From Anaeramoeba ignava (Eukaryota; Metamonada; Anaeramoebidae): DNA of 64,000 nucleotides. The first letter of the stretch is position 1, and the number at the start of each line of letters is the position of its first letter. Of the stretch, positions 1-12,900 are shown in pieces. The stretch is from positions 77,001-141,000 of the forward strand of contig JAPDFW010000110.1 in assembly GCA_028826165.1 (NCBI GenBank). The letters run 5' to 3'. A model generated the notes under the pieces. That model did not search any database. It saw only the letters and a list, made by a program, of their open reading frames with translations, and had not been told where the DNA came from. The translations under genes and the position numbers were made by a program.

Positions 1-1
1 A

Positions 2-121
2 TTTGTTAAAGATTTTTCTTTAGAAGAAAAGTTGGAAAGTTATATAAAGGGATGCGAGAATCCAGAAGTTAAAATTCTAGCTCAAAGAACATTAAAAAAT
101 ATACAAGAAAAAAAAAATTGA
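2..121 (+). CDS. 3' end of an unknown protein (5' part outside window)
   Basis: An open frame enters from the window edge and ends at a TGA at 119-121, giving 39 C-terminal residues. The segment reads like the end of an alpha-helical repeat protein (acidic and lysine-rich, ending in a helix around NPEVKILAQRTLKNIQ), as in HEAT or ARM proteins. This is only a composition-based guess. The codon use is ordinary for this genome and the next 75 bp are AT-rich. The gene converges with the kelch-BTB gene on the other strand. Confidence 0.5.
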   Translation, partial: FVKDFSLEEKLESYIKGCENPEVKILAQRTLKNIQEKKN

Positions 122-196
122 AATCAAAAAGAAAAGGAAAAGAAACTTTGAATTTAAAAGAAAAAAAGCAAAACTTTTATTTGCTTTATTTTTCAA

Positions 197-3100
197 TTAA
201 ATTTTTTTTTTTTGAGAATTTTCCCATTTTAAATCAATTTGTTTTTCTTCCATAATTAAATTAATCAAATCATCTAAACCTTGAGATTCAAGTTTTTCGA
301 AATTCTCTTTAATAAACTCAATACACAAATCTTGCAATAAAACATTATCAAATTCAAAACTTGAATAACAGAAAGAAATGATATTTTCTAAATTCAAATT
401 TTCACCGATAATTTCAGCACATTTTGTTTGGATTGACAATCTTGAAGTATCAATTCCATAATAAGAAGGAGCATCCAATAATTCAGTTGCAATCTGGAAA
501 TTATTTATATGATCCACTTTTCCAGTATAAAAATATTGGATTAAATCTCTGATTGATTCAGCACTTCTTCCACTAAGATCAGGTGCTGAATTTGTTGAAT
601 CATCTTCAACTATCATAAACATTCCTCTGAATAATTCACTATGAGCTATTAAAATTGATTTATGAACTCGAATAATTTCGTTGGATTTTTCATTTGAAAC
701 AATAATTGAAAAATCTTTTGATTCTTCATCATGGAACAATTTCAAGCATATCATTTTCAAGTTCATTTTCACAATTTTCAGCATTTACTACACTTAGATT
801 TTTCAATTTAAATTCTTCAATTAGTTTCTTGATTTTCTCTGTTGCTTCTGGTTGATTGATTTCTAGTTTTCCTGTATATATAAATGTGAGGAAAGATCTC
901 ACTTCTGAGTATGTAAATCTTCCTAATTGTGCAATTAATGATGGTGTATAATGATTTTCTAAATAATTTTTTTCAATCATAAATTTTTCTCAATTAAATT
1001 TTAATTAAATTTTAATTATATATATTTTTTGTACTTAATCTTCCTTTGAGAATACTTGAATGTGCTTTTAAAACTTGATCATCACATGATATTATTTCAA
1101 CATCACAAAATTCTTGATTATCAAAAAATGCATGCATATGAACTGACAAATCCGATCCAAATTTTAATTCAAACATATCATTATAAAATACTTTGTTTCC
1201 ACTTGTTCCAAAGAAGATATACATTTTGTTATTTGAAAGAATTGCAGAATGATCATCTAAATTGAATTTAATATTAAAAATTTAAAAACCAAAAAATATT
1301 CTTTTTCTTCTTGTAAAAAATTCACACCTCTTGTTCTTGGAGGTTGGCCTTTTGTTGGAACTTCTTCCCATTGTTGGGTAATTAAATTAAAAGTAGTAAT
1401 ATTATTAAAATTAGTTTCAATTCCATCAACTCTTTTCAATCCACCAAAAATAATCATTTTTTTTGATTTTGGATCCAAAACAGCTGAATGACTTTCTTTC
1501 ATTGTCCAAATATCATCATTTGGAACAACAATTCGAGACCAAGAATTAGAAAGAAGATTAAATTTAAATAGACCAGAAAGCGTATATCTTTTATATCCAC
1601 CCAAAACATAAATATCATCATTTTCAATAACAGCTGTATGACCAAATCGAGGAGATAAATTTTCTCCTTTAATATTTATTACTTTCCATTCTAATTTTTC
1701 CAAATCCAAACTATATATTTTTGTGTTGTATTTATCATTGGGTATTAATCCCCCAATTGAAATCATATATCGATTTTTATAAACAACTGATGCGTGATAA
1801 TATAAACTTTCACTATCTCCTTTTGTATCTAAATTGCTCCAAACCCGTTTTTTTAAATCAAAATAAAATGGTGTTGGATCTTCTTTTGATTTTTGTCTTC
1901 CTCCAAATATTATTAATCTGTCATCATGAACAACTGTTGTATTTCCCCATCTTGCTGCTGGTAAATCTCCAATTTGTTCGATTTTACTCCACTTTTAATT
2001 TTCAAAATTAATTTTAATTTTATAAATGAATTTTCAAATTTAAATTTAATTTTATAAATGAATTTTAATTTTAATTTTAATTTTAATTTTAATTTTAATT
2101 TTGATTTTAATTTTAATTTTAATTTTAATTTGAATTTTGATTTTAATTTTAATTTTAATTTTATTTTTAATTTTAATTTTAATTTTATAAATGAATTTTA
2201 ATTATAATTTTGTAAATGAATTTTAATTTTAATTTTAATTTTAATTTCAATTTTAATTTTAATTTTAATTTTAATTATAATTTTAATTTTAATTTTTAAT
2301 TTTAATTTTTAATTTTAATTATAATTTTAATTTTATAAATGAATTTTAATTTGTAAAATGAATTTTAATTTTTAATTTTAATTTTAATTTTAATTTTTAA
2401 TTTTAAAATTTTAATTTTTAAATGAATTTTAATTTTAATTTTAATTTTAATTTTAATTTTAATTTTATAAATGAATTTTAATTTTATAAATGAATTTGAA
2501 TTTGAATTTTGATTTTAATTTTAATTATAATTTTAATTTCAATTTTAATTTGAATTTTAATTTTAATTTTATTTTTAATTTTAATTTTATTTTTAATTTT
2601 ATAAATGAATTTTAATTTTGATTTTAATTTTAATTTGAATTTTAATTTTAATTTGAATTTTAATTTTTAATTTTAATTTTAAATTTGATTTAATAAATGA
2701 ATTTTATTTTTAATTTTAATTTTAATTTTGATTTTAAATGAATTTTAATTTTAATTTTAATTTAAATTTTAATTTTATTTTTAATTTTTAATTTTAATAA
2801 ATGAATTTTTATTTTTAATTTTAATTTTAATTTTAATTTTAATTTTAATTTAATTGAAATTTTAATTTTATTTTAATTTTAATTTTAATTTTAATTTTAA
2901 ATTTGAATTTAATTTTAAATTAATTTTAATTTTTAATTTTAATTTTAATTTTAATTATAATTTTAATTTAAATTTTAATTTTAATTTAAATTTTAATTTT
3001 ATAATTTTAATTTTAATTTTAAATGAATTTTAATTTTTAAAATTTTGAATTTTAATTTTAATTTTAATTTTAATTTTAATTTTAATTTTTAAATTTTAAT

Positions 3101-3510
3101 TTTAATTTTGTAAATGAATTTTAATTTTAATTTTAATTTTAATTTTAATTTTAATTTTAATTTTAAATTTAATTTTAATTTGATTTTAATTTTAATTTTC
3201 AAAATGAATTTTAATTTTGTAAATGAATTTTAATTTTGATTTACTTTTTTTGTTGCTAAATCAAATTCATACATATCATCATAATAAATATATTTTCGAT
3301 AATTTTCTATTTTACATCCTCCATAAATAATTATTTTATTATTATAAAGAGTATAAGAAGCTCTAAATCTTTCTTCTGGTTTAATTTTAGATCGACTTTC
3401 AATTTCTTTCCAAGTAAAAGCTTTATTTATTTATTAATTAATTATTTAAATAAAAATAAATTTGCTTTTTTTTTTTTGTTTAAAGAATTTAAATTAAATT
3501 ATTTACACAT
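197..3510 (-). CDS. Kelch-repeat protein with two BTB domains (LZTR1-like layout)
   Basis: Rebuilt from six exons (descending): 3510-3507, 3420-3245, 1991-1328, 1256-1035, 958-794, 723-197, together 585 aa in frame. Residues about 1-312 are kelch blades (IIIYGG, LIIFGG, IYVLGG, MIIFGG, MYIFFG at the ends of strands). Residues about 320-410 form a first BTB (NQEFCDVEI, AHSSIL). Residues 411-585 form a second BTB with HSELFRGMF and a helical BACK-like end. In characterised proteins of this layout (kelch plus two BTBs, e.g. LZTR1) the BTB part recruits Cullin-3 and the propeller binds substrate. That role is inferred here. Splicing 1256 to 1328 restores the kelch run PPRTRDDHSAILSNN. The first exon is only ATG plus one base, so the start is the least certain part. 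Intron 1992-3244 is 1.25 kb of AATTTT repeat; the other introns are 70-86 bp. Confidence 0.78.
2013..3240. repeat. AATTTT hexamer array filling a kelch-gene intron
   Basis: About 1.2 kb of TTTTAA/AATTTT units with interspersed TTTTATAAATGAA variants. It lies wholly inside intron 1992-3244, leaving only a few bases at the donor (GTAAAT on the minus strand) and the acceptor (TTAAAAG). No coding potential is seen. Confidence 0.9.
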
Positions 3511-3520
3511 TATTTTAAAA

Positions 3521-3546
3521 AATGAAAAAGAAAAAAAATGAAAATT
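3521..3546 (-). promoter_or_regulatory. Upstream TTTTCATTTTTT-type element of the kelch-BTB gene
   Basis: On the minus strand the sequence reads TTTTCATTTTTTTTCTTTTTCATT, 11-36 bp before the proposed ATG at 3510. The same T-rich block with an embedded TTCAT precedes almost every gene start in the window, so a core promoter or transcription-start element is likely. Function is inferred from position only. Confidence 0.4.
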
Positions 3547-3584
3547 TAAAAATTAAAAATTTATTTTGATTTTATTTTTGTATT

Positions 3585-6500
3585 TTAAAATTCATTTATA
3601 ATTCTTTCAATTTCTTTTTGGATTTCAATAAATTTAGATTTCTTCTTATTTTCTAAAAGAAAATCAATTGATGAATTTTTCCTTAATTGATAAAAATCTT
3701 TCAATTCAGAAAATAAAGAAATATCAAAGATTTTTTCAGAATCAAAACAATCAAAATAAAGAAAGTGAATGAATTGTTGAATTGTTTGAGCAGATTTTCC
3801 ACTATAATCTTTAACAGAATTTGAAGGATCATTAACAGTCAAAAACATTCCTCTAAATAAACGAGAACGAGCAATTAAAATCAATTTATGAACTTTAATT
3901 TCTTGATTTTCTGAATTAATTGAAAAATCCTTTTGATCATCCAAATTGTAAATTCTTTTAAAATCACGAACTAATCCAATTTTTCCTCTTTTTTGGATTA
4001 TCCATTTTTTTGAATCAATTCCAATTTCTTTGGTTATTTTTGTTAAATCTTCCATTGTTTTTGTGTAATTTTTTTGATATATTTTTCCTGTGTATAAAAA
4101 TTCTATAAATGGGTTCATAATTTCAATTGAATTTTCATGTGAAACTTTAAGGAAACTATCGAATATTTCTTTGTTTGTTAGTTTTTCATCTTCAAAAAAT
4201 AATCTTGTTTCAAGAATAAGTTTATGAATATTAATAGAACCATCTTTGCATTGTAAACGGAAATCTGTAAATTGTTGTTTTTTAAGTAATTTGAGGAAAT
4301 CATTTTGATAACTTGGGAAAGTTTGAAGTAATTTTTGAATATTTGTGGAATTACGAGACAGAATTTTATCCTAAATAAATTCAAATCAATTCAAATCAAT
4401 TCAAATCAATATTTAATTCAATATTTAATTCAAATCAATTTAATTCAATCAATTTAATTCAAATCAATTTAATTCAAATCAATTTTTTTAATTCAAATTC
4501 CAATTTAATTCAAATCAATTTAATTCAATTCATTCAAATCAATTCAATATTCAATATTTAATATTCAATATTCAATATTCAATATATTCAAATCAATTTT
4601 AAATCCCCAATATTTAATATTCAAAATCAATTATTCAATTTCAAATCAATATTTAAATATTCAATATTTCAAATATATTCAATTTTTATTCAATATTTAA
4701 TATTCAGTATTTAATATTCAATTCAATATTCAATATTCAATATTTAATATTCAAATCAATTTAATTCAATATTCAATATTCAATATTCAATATTTAATTT
4801 TATTTAATTTAAATTGAAAATCATTACAGAAACATCATGATAATCAGCACCATACCAAAGTAACCATAAAATTGTTCCAAATAATCCAAATTTATTCAAA
4901 ATACCTAAAATTAAAGTATCTCCACTTTTTTTATTTGGATCAGCACCAGATTTCAGAAAACGAGCTATAATAGGATTTTTGCTTTTGTTCAGACAAAGAT
5001 ACCCTAAAGGTGTAAGTCCATATGCATCTATAGAATCAAAATCTTGTGTCAATTCCATAATAGGTATAACCCAGTCATTAAAAGATTGATGCCTTTTGCA
5101 AATCAAATGAAGTGGTGTTTGATTGGAAGTATTTTTCAAATTAAAATCTGCTCCTCTTGAAATCAATAAATCAAGATAAACTTTGAATTTTTCGATATGA
5201 TAAACTGATGAAACAACTGAATGCAAGATTGTGCTTTTATTTCGAGGATAAATAACTTGATTAATATCTTTAGGATAACCATTTTCCAACAAATATTTTG
5301 TAACTTCGAAATTTTCTCCTCCATTTACCATTACTAAAAACTCAAACAAAACACAAATTTCTTCATCAGTGATTTTCCTCAAAAATATCTTAAGTGTTTC
5401 TATATCCAATTTGGACTTGCGAGAATATTGTTGGATTACTGAACGATAATTTTCGGCTGTTGGATTTGTTATATCCAAATCATGTTCCAAAAGAAATTTT
5501 GCAAGTTTTTCATTGAAATGATGTTGAGAACAAGCAAGAAATAATCCGTTTTGATGCTGATTGTTTTTTTGGTGGATATCTACTCCTTTAGAAATGAATA
5601 GCTCAATAACTTTGATAATCTCATTTTGATCTTCTTGAATAAGTGAATTATTGCAGAGATGAAGAAAAGCAGAATTTCCAAAAGAATCAACAGCATTTAA
5701 ATCAGCACCTGAATTAACCAAGAATTCAATACTTTCATAATTCAATTTGCCAAAACAAGAATACATCAAAGGTGTTTGTTTGGAATTATTGAGTTTATTG
5801 ATATCAGCTCCATTTTGAATAATCTTTTGCAAAATTTCTTTTGGATGACCTGAACAACAAGCTCGATGAATTGGATAATCCATTGTTAACAAAATGGAAT
5901 TGGTATCGAATCCTTCATCAAGTAAAATTTTCATTACTTCCGTTGAGCATATTCTGCTGAATACTGTTTCAGTTAAATCATTTACTTTAAATTCAAATTT
6001 TTCTTTGAAACTCCAAAGAAATGAAAATATTTCTGGTTGTTCAAGTGAAGCAAAAACCAAAAATGCATATGAATTTTTCAATGTGGTATTATTCAAGCAA
6101 TAAGCCAATATTTTATTCAATCTTTCGGCGTATCCACTTATGCAATTCTCAATAAAAAACCGAAAAACTGTTTGATTGCTTGGATAAAATTTTGGATCTA
6201 ATTTTTCAATAATTAAAAACATTGATTCAAAATCGTTTTTAATGTAGTGCCCATTTAATAACGGAATTGGATCTTGCGGAGGAAAAATATTTGGATCAGC
6301 TCCTTTAGAAAGCAATTTCTTGATCAACATTGAATTGTCATCATATATATTTGCATAGCACAAAGGTGTGTAATTTGCTGTTGTAACACTGTTGACTTCC
6401 AATCCATAATCAATTAGAAAATCAACCAATTCAAGACTATCTTTTTGAGTGCAAGCAAGATGAAGTAATGTTTCATTTTTCTCATTTTTATCAAGAAGTG

Positions 6501-7290
6501 AAACCCCAAGTGATGATAAAAGTTTGATATTTTCCAAACTATTTGGGGATTGAATAAGTTCTTGCAATGCTAAAAAATCTTTTGCTCCTTTTGAAACCAG
6601 AAATCTTATGTGTTCACTTGAATCAGGCAATTTTTGGATTAATTCAGATAAAACAGTTCTTCCTCGCTTATTTCTTGCATTGATATCAATACTTTCAGAA
6701 TAAATACTTTTCAAAATATCCAAAGAACAAAAATATGTTGCGCAATAATGAAGCATTGTATCTTTTGATGATGTAATAACTGAAATTGAGGCTCCTGAAC
6801 TAATAAGGAATTGAATAATTTCAAGTGAAGATTTGGTTGAAATTGCAAAATGAAGAGGAGTTTGACCCGATTTATTTTGGCTATTAATATTTGCTCCAAA
6901 TTCCAATAATGTTTTGATAACTTCAATTGGTTCTTTCATATATTTTATTGCTAAATGAATTGGAGATAACTGCAAACGATCCACAATATTAACGTCACTT
7001 CCTGATGAAATGAGAAATTTTATAATTTCAAGTGACGATTCCATTGCTATTGCATTTGCAAGTACTGTTCTTCTGCTTTTTTTGTTTCTTGTGTTTATAT
7101 TCACTCCTTTTGAAATGATTTTTTGTAAAATTTCAGTGTTTGATTTCTCTTTTATCGCCAATCCTAATAAAGAATTCAATTGATTTGATGTTAAATTTTG
7201 AGTTGAAAGAAATTCTTCAATTTTTTCTTCAGGATTTTGTTCTTGAAGAATTTTTTGGAATTGAATAAAATAATCTGATGAATCTTCCAT
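3585..7290 (-). CDS. Ankyrin-repeat protein with two C-terminal BTB domains
   Basis: Two exons: 7290-4828 (821 codons) and 4370-3585 (261 codons plus stop), giving 1082 aa. The first exon carries a long ankyrin solenoid from about residue 35 to 815, with repeated SGADLNAVDSFGNSAFLHLC-like units and many TPLHLA/TPLHLI variants. The long exon would stop 21 bp later if unspliced, but a GTAATG donor at 4827 and a TTTAG acceptor at 4371 join it in frame to the second exon. That exon encodes a BTB (QQFTDFRL, HKLILETR, FLYTGK) and a second BTB with RSRLFRGMF and DYSGKS. The second BTB closely matches those of the kelch and RCC1 genes nearby. Probably a scaffold or ubiquitin-ligase adaptor; the partners are unknown. 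The two segments could be separate genes if the splice is wrong, but then the second would lack a proper start. Confidence 0.78.
4381..4803. repeat. AATTCAAATC / TTCAATATTTAA repeats in the ankyrin-BTB intron
   Basis: Degenerate tandem units of AATTCAAATCAATTT and TATTCAATATTTAA fill the 457-bp intron 4371-4827. No open frame is supported. Confidence 0.85.
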
Positions 7291-7305
7291 TATTAAACAA
7301 AAGAA

Positions 7306-7330
7306 TAAAAATGAAAAAAAATTTTTTTAT
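7306..7330 (-). promoter_or_regulatory. Upstream TTTTTTCATTTTT element of the ankyrin-BTB gene
   Basis: The minus strand reads AAAAAAATTTTTTTTCATTTTTATTC about 16-40 bp before the ATG at 7290, the same T-tract with an embedded TTCAT seen before other genes. Regulatory role inferred from recurrence. Confidence 0.4.
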
Positions 7331-7386
7331 TTATTTAAATTGAAAAATTAAAAAATTAAAAACTTAAAAATTAAAAACTTAAAAAC

Positions 7387-9867
7387 TTAAAAACGTCCAT
7401 TATTTGAAGCCCATTCAATTCTTTCAATAACTGAATTATGCATTTTTTCAAGAGTTGATTCCATATCAAAAGGATTGACTTCAATAACATTAGTAGTCAA
7501 TGGAATTCTTTCATGTAAATAAGATTGTTGAAGTCTGAAACGAGATAACAAAGTAGCAGTTTGAGTCTCAGTATCTTCTCCCAAATCATCAAGTAAATCA
7601 CTACTTCTTTCAAGACAAGAAATGAAATTTTCGATAAAAGAAGTGTGATTTTTTTCATCAAGAGTAAGGAAAATTGGGACAATTAAACCCATTCTTCCTG
7701 AAGGAAGAGTTTCCAGATTTGGAGTATTTGGTTTATTTCCATTTTTGATAGGATTTTGAAGATTTTGAAGATTTTGTGATATTTCTTTATCATTTTGTAT
7801 TTTGTTTGATTCGCTATTATTATTATTACTATTATTATTATTATTATTAGAATTTTGATTTGAATTTTTTGGATCGTTTGGAATATTATTTGAATCATTT
7901 TTAATAACTGTCTCTTTGATAGTATTTCCGTTATTTGTATTGTTTGTATTGTTAGTGTTTCCATTATTTTCTCTTTGAAAAAAAGCTAAGTTATGAGATT
8001 CAATGATATCTTGATACAATCCAAGATCGATATGAGATCCCTCAATAATAACAGATTTTCCTTCACGAAGACTTTTTGAAATATCTGCATGAACTCCATT
8101 CCTAACAATTTCACATTCTTCTTGATAATGAGCAAGAAAATCTTGGTCATTTTCATATTTTCTAAACCAAATTTGTTTCTGAGAATAAAAAGTTGAGATG
8201 TAACTGCACATTAAACTTGAAACAATATCAGTTTGCAGAATGTTTCCTAAGTTCAATCTTTCTGACAGTTGAACTGCTAGTGTTGATTTTCCTATGTGTT
8301 TTGTTCCTGATATTAAAATTATCACTGGAACTCTTTTATTGTGAAGTCGAAACATCATTTCGTATATTTTTCGATATATTCCCGAATATCCATGTTCTTC
8401 CATTGTCTGGAAAAGGTGAACCATTAATTCTTCTTGTGTAATGTCTAAGCATCCTTTATCAACTAAATTTTTTTTTAATGTTAATGCGATATGTATTGAA
8501 TCTTGGTGTGGAACCTTTTTCGAATATAAATATAAATCAAAATATAAATCAAAATATAAATCAAAATATAAATCAAAATATAAATCAAAATATAAATCAA
8601 AATATAAATCAAAATATAAATCAAAATATAAATCAAAATATAAATATTTAATAATAAATTTTGTAAATAAATTTTGTAAATAAATTAATAAATTTGTAAA
8701 TAATTTTGTAAATAAATTTATAAATAAATTTATAAATAAATTTTAAAATAATAAATTTGTAAATAATTTTGTAAATAAATTTGATAATAAATTTATAAAT
8801 AAATTTGTAAATATTTAATAATAAATTTTTAAATAAATTTGTAAATAAATTTGTAAAAATAAATTTGTAAATAATTTAATAATAAATTTGTAAAATAAAT
8901 TTGTAAATAAATTTTAATAATAAATTTAATAAATAATTTTGTAAATAAATTTTTAAATTTAAATAAATTTGTAAATAAATTTGTAAATAAATTTTGTAAA
9001 TAAATTTGTAAATAATTTTATAAATAAATTTATAAATAAATTTGTAAATAAATTTAATAATAAATTTGTAAATAATTTTGTAAAATAAATTTGTAAATAA
9101 ATTTATAAATAATTTAATAATAAATTTGTAAAAATAAATTTATAAATAATTTTATAAATAAATTTATAAATAAATTTGTAAATAATTTTAATAATAAATT
9201 TGTAAATAAATTTAATAATAAATTTATAAATAAATTTTAAATAAATTTTGTAAATAAATTTATAAAAATAGAATTTAAATAAATAAATAAATTTATAAAT
9301 AATTTTAATAATAAATTTATAAATAATTTTTAAAAAATAAATAAATTTTAAAATAAATTTGTAAATAAATTTGTAAAATAAATTTTAAATAAATAAATAA
9401 AATAAAATAATTTGTAAAATAATTTTATAAATAAATTTGTAAATAAATAATTTTAATAATAATTTTATAAATAAATTTGTAAATAAATTTGTAAATAATT
9501 TTATAAATAAATTTGTAAATAAATTTGTAAATAATTTAATAATAATTTTATAAATAAATTTGTAAATAAATTTGTAAATAATTTTATAAATAAATTTGTA
9601 AATAAATTTTAATAATAAATTTTGTAAATAAATTTGTAAATAAATTTGTAAATAAATTATATGTGAAATTTGTCCCATAAGTACTTTTGTAACCATTAAC
9701 ATTTGACTAACTAAAAATCTTGAAAGAACATAATAATGATCCATTAATCTAACTCTTATTTTAATTAAATCATATCTAGAACTTGGGTCTTTAATATTTT
9801 GAGTACTTTTTATTCTTTTTTTTTTCTTAAGTTTTTCTTTTCCTTTATTTGATAAATCTTTTGACAT
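7387..9867 (-). CDS. 2-phosphoglycerate kinase / LPA1-like P-loop kinase
   Basis: Two exons, 9867-9685 (61 codons) and 8514-7387, giving 435-436 aa. The splice joins ...MVTK to VPHQDSIHIALTLKK, which matches the conserved N-terminal module of eukaryotic LPA1 and archaeal 2-phosphoglycerate kinases (YDLIKIRVRLMDHYYVLSRF before it, VDKGCLDIT after it). A Walker A motif, SGTKHIGKST, lies near residue 130, followed by NILQTDIV. The C-terminal part has the family's SGRMGLIVPIFLTL and SRFRLQQSYL stretches. In plants LPA1 affects phytic acid content, and in archaea the enzyme makes 2,3-bisphosphoglycerate; the substrate here is not shown. An Asn-rich insert of about 80 residues (near 244-325) interrupts the domain and is encoded by AAT-rich repeats. 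The gene is divergent from the ArfGAP gene at 9981. Confidence 0.82.
8525..9662. repeat. Two consecutive satellite arrays in the kinase intron
   Basis: Positions 8525-8646 hold about ten copies of a 12-mer (AAATATAAATCA). From 8650 to 9662 the monomer changes to GTAAATAAATTT with single-base and length variants. Both lie inside intron 8515-9684. Apparent reading frames through them (Lys-Tyr or Ile-Tyr runs) are translations of the repeat. Confidence 0.9.
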
Positions 9868-9884
9868 AAAAAAAAGCAAAAAAA

Positions 9885-9958
9885 ATAATTAGAAAAAAAT
9901 GAAAAAAAAAATGAAAAAAAATTTTTAATCATTTTTCTTTTTTCCTTTTTTTTTTAAT
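9885..9958. promoter_or_regulatory. Divergent promoter region between the kinase and ArfGAP genes
   Basis: The 113 bp between the two ATGs (9867 on minus, 9981 on plus) contain the recurring element in both orientations: GAAAAAAAAAATGAAAAAAA at 9901-9920 for the minus gene and TTTTTAATCATTTTTCTTTT at 9921-9940 for the plus gene. An AAAAGCAAAA block lies at 9873. One copy per direction supports a role in transcription start. Confidence 0.5.
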
Positions 9959-9980
9959 AATAAAATTAATAAAATTAAAA

Positions 9981-12900
9981 ATGGAAATAAATTTAGATGA
10001 AGTTGTTGAAGATTCACCAATGTTTCAAGCTCAAATTCATTCATTTGAAGAACAAACATTTGAACTAAGAACTTATTTAATGAAATTAACAAAACTTTCA
10101 TCACAATATGCAAAAGCAGCTGCAAGTAAAAAAAAATTTTAAAAATAAAAAAAAAACGAAAAAATTTTTTCGCTTTTAAAATTTTGTCTTTTTTCTTTTT
10201 TTTTTTTCTTTTAAAAAGATATGGCCGAAATTGGAAAACAATTATCAGAAGAAATTTTAAATTATAATGATTTACCTTTTTCTCATTTTAGTGATCCACA
10301 ACAAAGTATATTTTTTTGTTTTTGAAAAATATTTTTTTTTTAATCCAAAATAACCATAAAAAATTTTAAAACAAAAAGACCAACATATAATTTCTTTTTC
10401 TAATTTAATTCGTAGCATAAATGATTCAATCAACATTCATGTAACAATTTATAAACATTTAATTATAAATTTATAACTAAATTTATAACAAAATTTATAA
10501 TCAAATTTATACAAAATTTATAATTAAATTTATAACAAAATTTATAACAAAATTTATAATTAAATTTATAATTATATTTATAACAAAATTTATAATTAAA
10601 TTTATAATTATATTTATAATCAAATTTATAATTATATTTATAATCAAATTTATAATCAAATTTATAATTAAATTTATAATTAAATTTATAATTAAATTTA
10701 TAATAAAAATTTTATAATAATAAAATTTTTATAATTAAAATTATAATTAAATTTATAATAAAATTTATAATTAAAATTATAATTAAAATTATAATTAAAT
10801 TTATAATTAAATTTATAATTAAATTTATAATTAAATTTATATTTTAAAATTATAAATAAAAATTTATAATCAAAAATTTATAATTAAATTTATAATTAAA
10901 TTTATAAACTTAAATTTATAATTAAATTTTAATAAATTTATAATTAAATTTATAATAAAAATTATAATTAAATTTATAACAAAATTGATAATTAAATTTA
11001 TAATTAAATTAAAAATTTATAATTAAATTTATAACTAAATTTATAATTAAAATTTATAATTAAATTTATAATTAAATTTATAATTAAATTTATAATTAAA
11101 TTTATAATTAAATTTATAATTAAATTTATAATTAAATTTATAATTAAATTTATAATTTAAATTTATAATCAAATTTATAATCAAATTTATAATTAAATTT
11201 ATAATTAAATTTATAATTAAATTTATAATTAAATTTATAATTAAATTTATAATTAAATTTATAATTAAATTTATATATTTAAAATTAAATTTAAATTATA
11301 ATTAAATTTATAATTAAATTTATAATTAAATTTATAATTAAATTTATAATTAAAATTTATAATTAAATTTATAATTAAAATTTTATAATTAAATTTATAA
11401 TTAAATTTATAATAAAATTTATAATTAAATTTATAATTAAATTTATAATTAAATTTATAATTAAATTTATAAATAAATTTATAATTAAATTTATAATTAA
11501 ATTTATAATTAAATTTATAATTATATTTATAATTAAATTTATACTTAAATTTATAAAAATTTATATCAAAATTTATAATTAAATTTATAATTAAATTTAT
11601 AATTAAATTTATAATTAAATTTATAATTATATTTATAATTAAATTTATAATTAAATTTATAATTAAATTTATAATTAAATTTATAATTAAATTTATAATT
11701 AAATTTATAATTAAATTTATATCAAAATTTATATCAAAATTTATAATCAAATTTATAATTAAATTTATAATCAAATTTATATCAAAATTTATAATCAAAT
11801 TTATCAAAATTTATAATCAAATTTATATCAAAATTTATATCAAAATTTATATCAAAATTTATATCAAAATATCAAAATTTATATCAAAATTTATAAATAA
11901 ATTTATATTGAAAAAGTTTTCACAATTTGATATTTCTTTCTCCGTTCCAATTCAATCATTTATTGATCAAGACATTAACAAATCCAAAGAAGCAAGAAAA
12001 AAATTAGATAAAGCATTTTCAGAAAGAAATTCAAGTTTAACAAAATACCTATCAATGTCACCAAAAAAAGATCCAAAAATTTATGAAGAAGCAAAATTAG
12101 AATTTAGAAATTCACAAGAAAAACATACATCATCAAATTTTGAACTCGTTTCAATTTTAAGAGGAATTCAAGAAAAAATGAAATTTGAATTCATAGAAAG
12201 AATTTGTTCTTTAATGTATATTCTTTATGCTTTTTTTCGTTCTGGTGATGATATGATAGTTGAAAAAAAATCTGAACTTGATTCTCTAACTTCAAATCTT
12301 GAAACAACTAAACAAAATTATGAAAAATTTGTTCAACAAGGAGCAGAACAAAGAGAAAAATTAAAAAATGTATTTCTGTTTCATAAAAAATCTTAATTTA
12401 AATTTTAAATTTAAATTTTTAATTGAATTTTTTAGATTTTGATTGAACAAGAAAAAATTAAAGAAAAAAATTCAAATACACTTGAAAAAAGAGGATATTT
12501 ATTACAAAAAACAACTTCAAAAGTTAAAACTTGGAAAAGAAGATTTTTCGAAATTAAAGATCATAAAATTTATTATTATCGAAATTGGAAAGTAAAAAAA
12601 AAAAAAATTTTTTATTTTTTGGGAAATTTTTTTTTTGACATTTTTTTTCTAATTTAGGATTTAACACAAATGGGTGAAACAGATCTTCTTTTTTGTACAA
12701 TTAAAATATCAACTGATTTTAACAGAAGAAATTGTTTCGAAATCATTTCAACAAAAGAATCTTATATTCTTCAAGCAGAAACAGAAGAAGAAACAAGAAG
12801 TTGGATCGAAGTAGTTCAAAACAATATATCTTTATTATTAAATTCAACAGATGTGAGTGAGAAAACACAAACAGGAAGAATACAAACAAATGAAACACTT

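Noticed and set aside
1056-2011. Plus-strand frames opposite the kelch exons
   Set aside because: Shadows of the kelch and BTB exons on the minus strand.
8441-8683. Plus-strand frame ending in a Lys-Tyr-Lys-Ser repeat
   Set aside because: Antisense to a real kinase exon and then a translation of the 12-mer intron array.
11271-11807. Long minus-strand frame of Ile-Asn-Leu-Ile type repeats
   Set aside because: Translation of the AATTTATAATTA 12-mer inside an ArfGAP intron; no stop can form in that frame, so openness is not evidence of coding.
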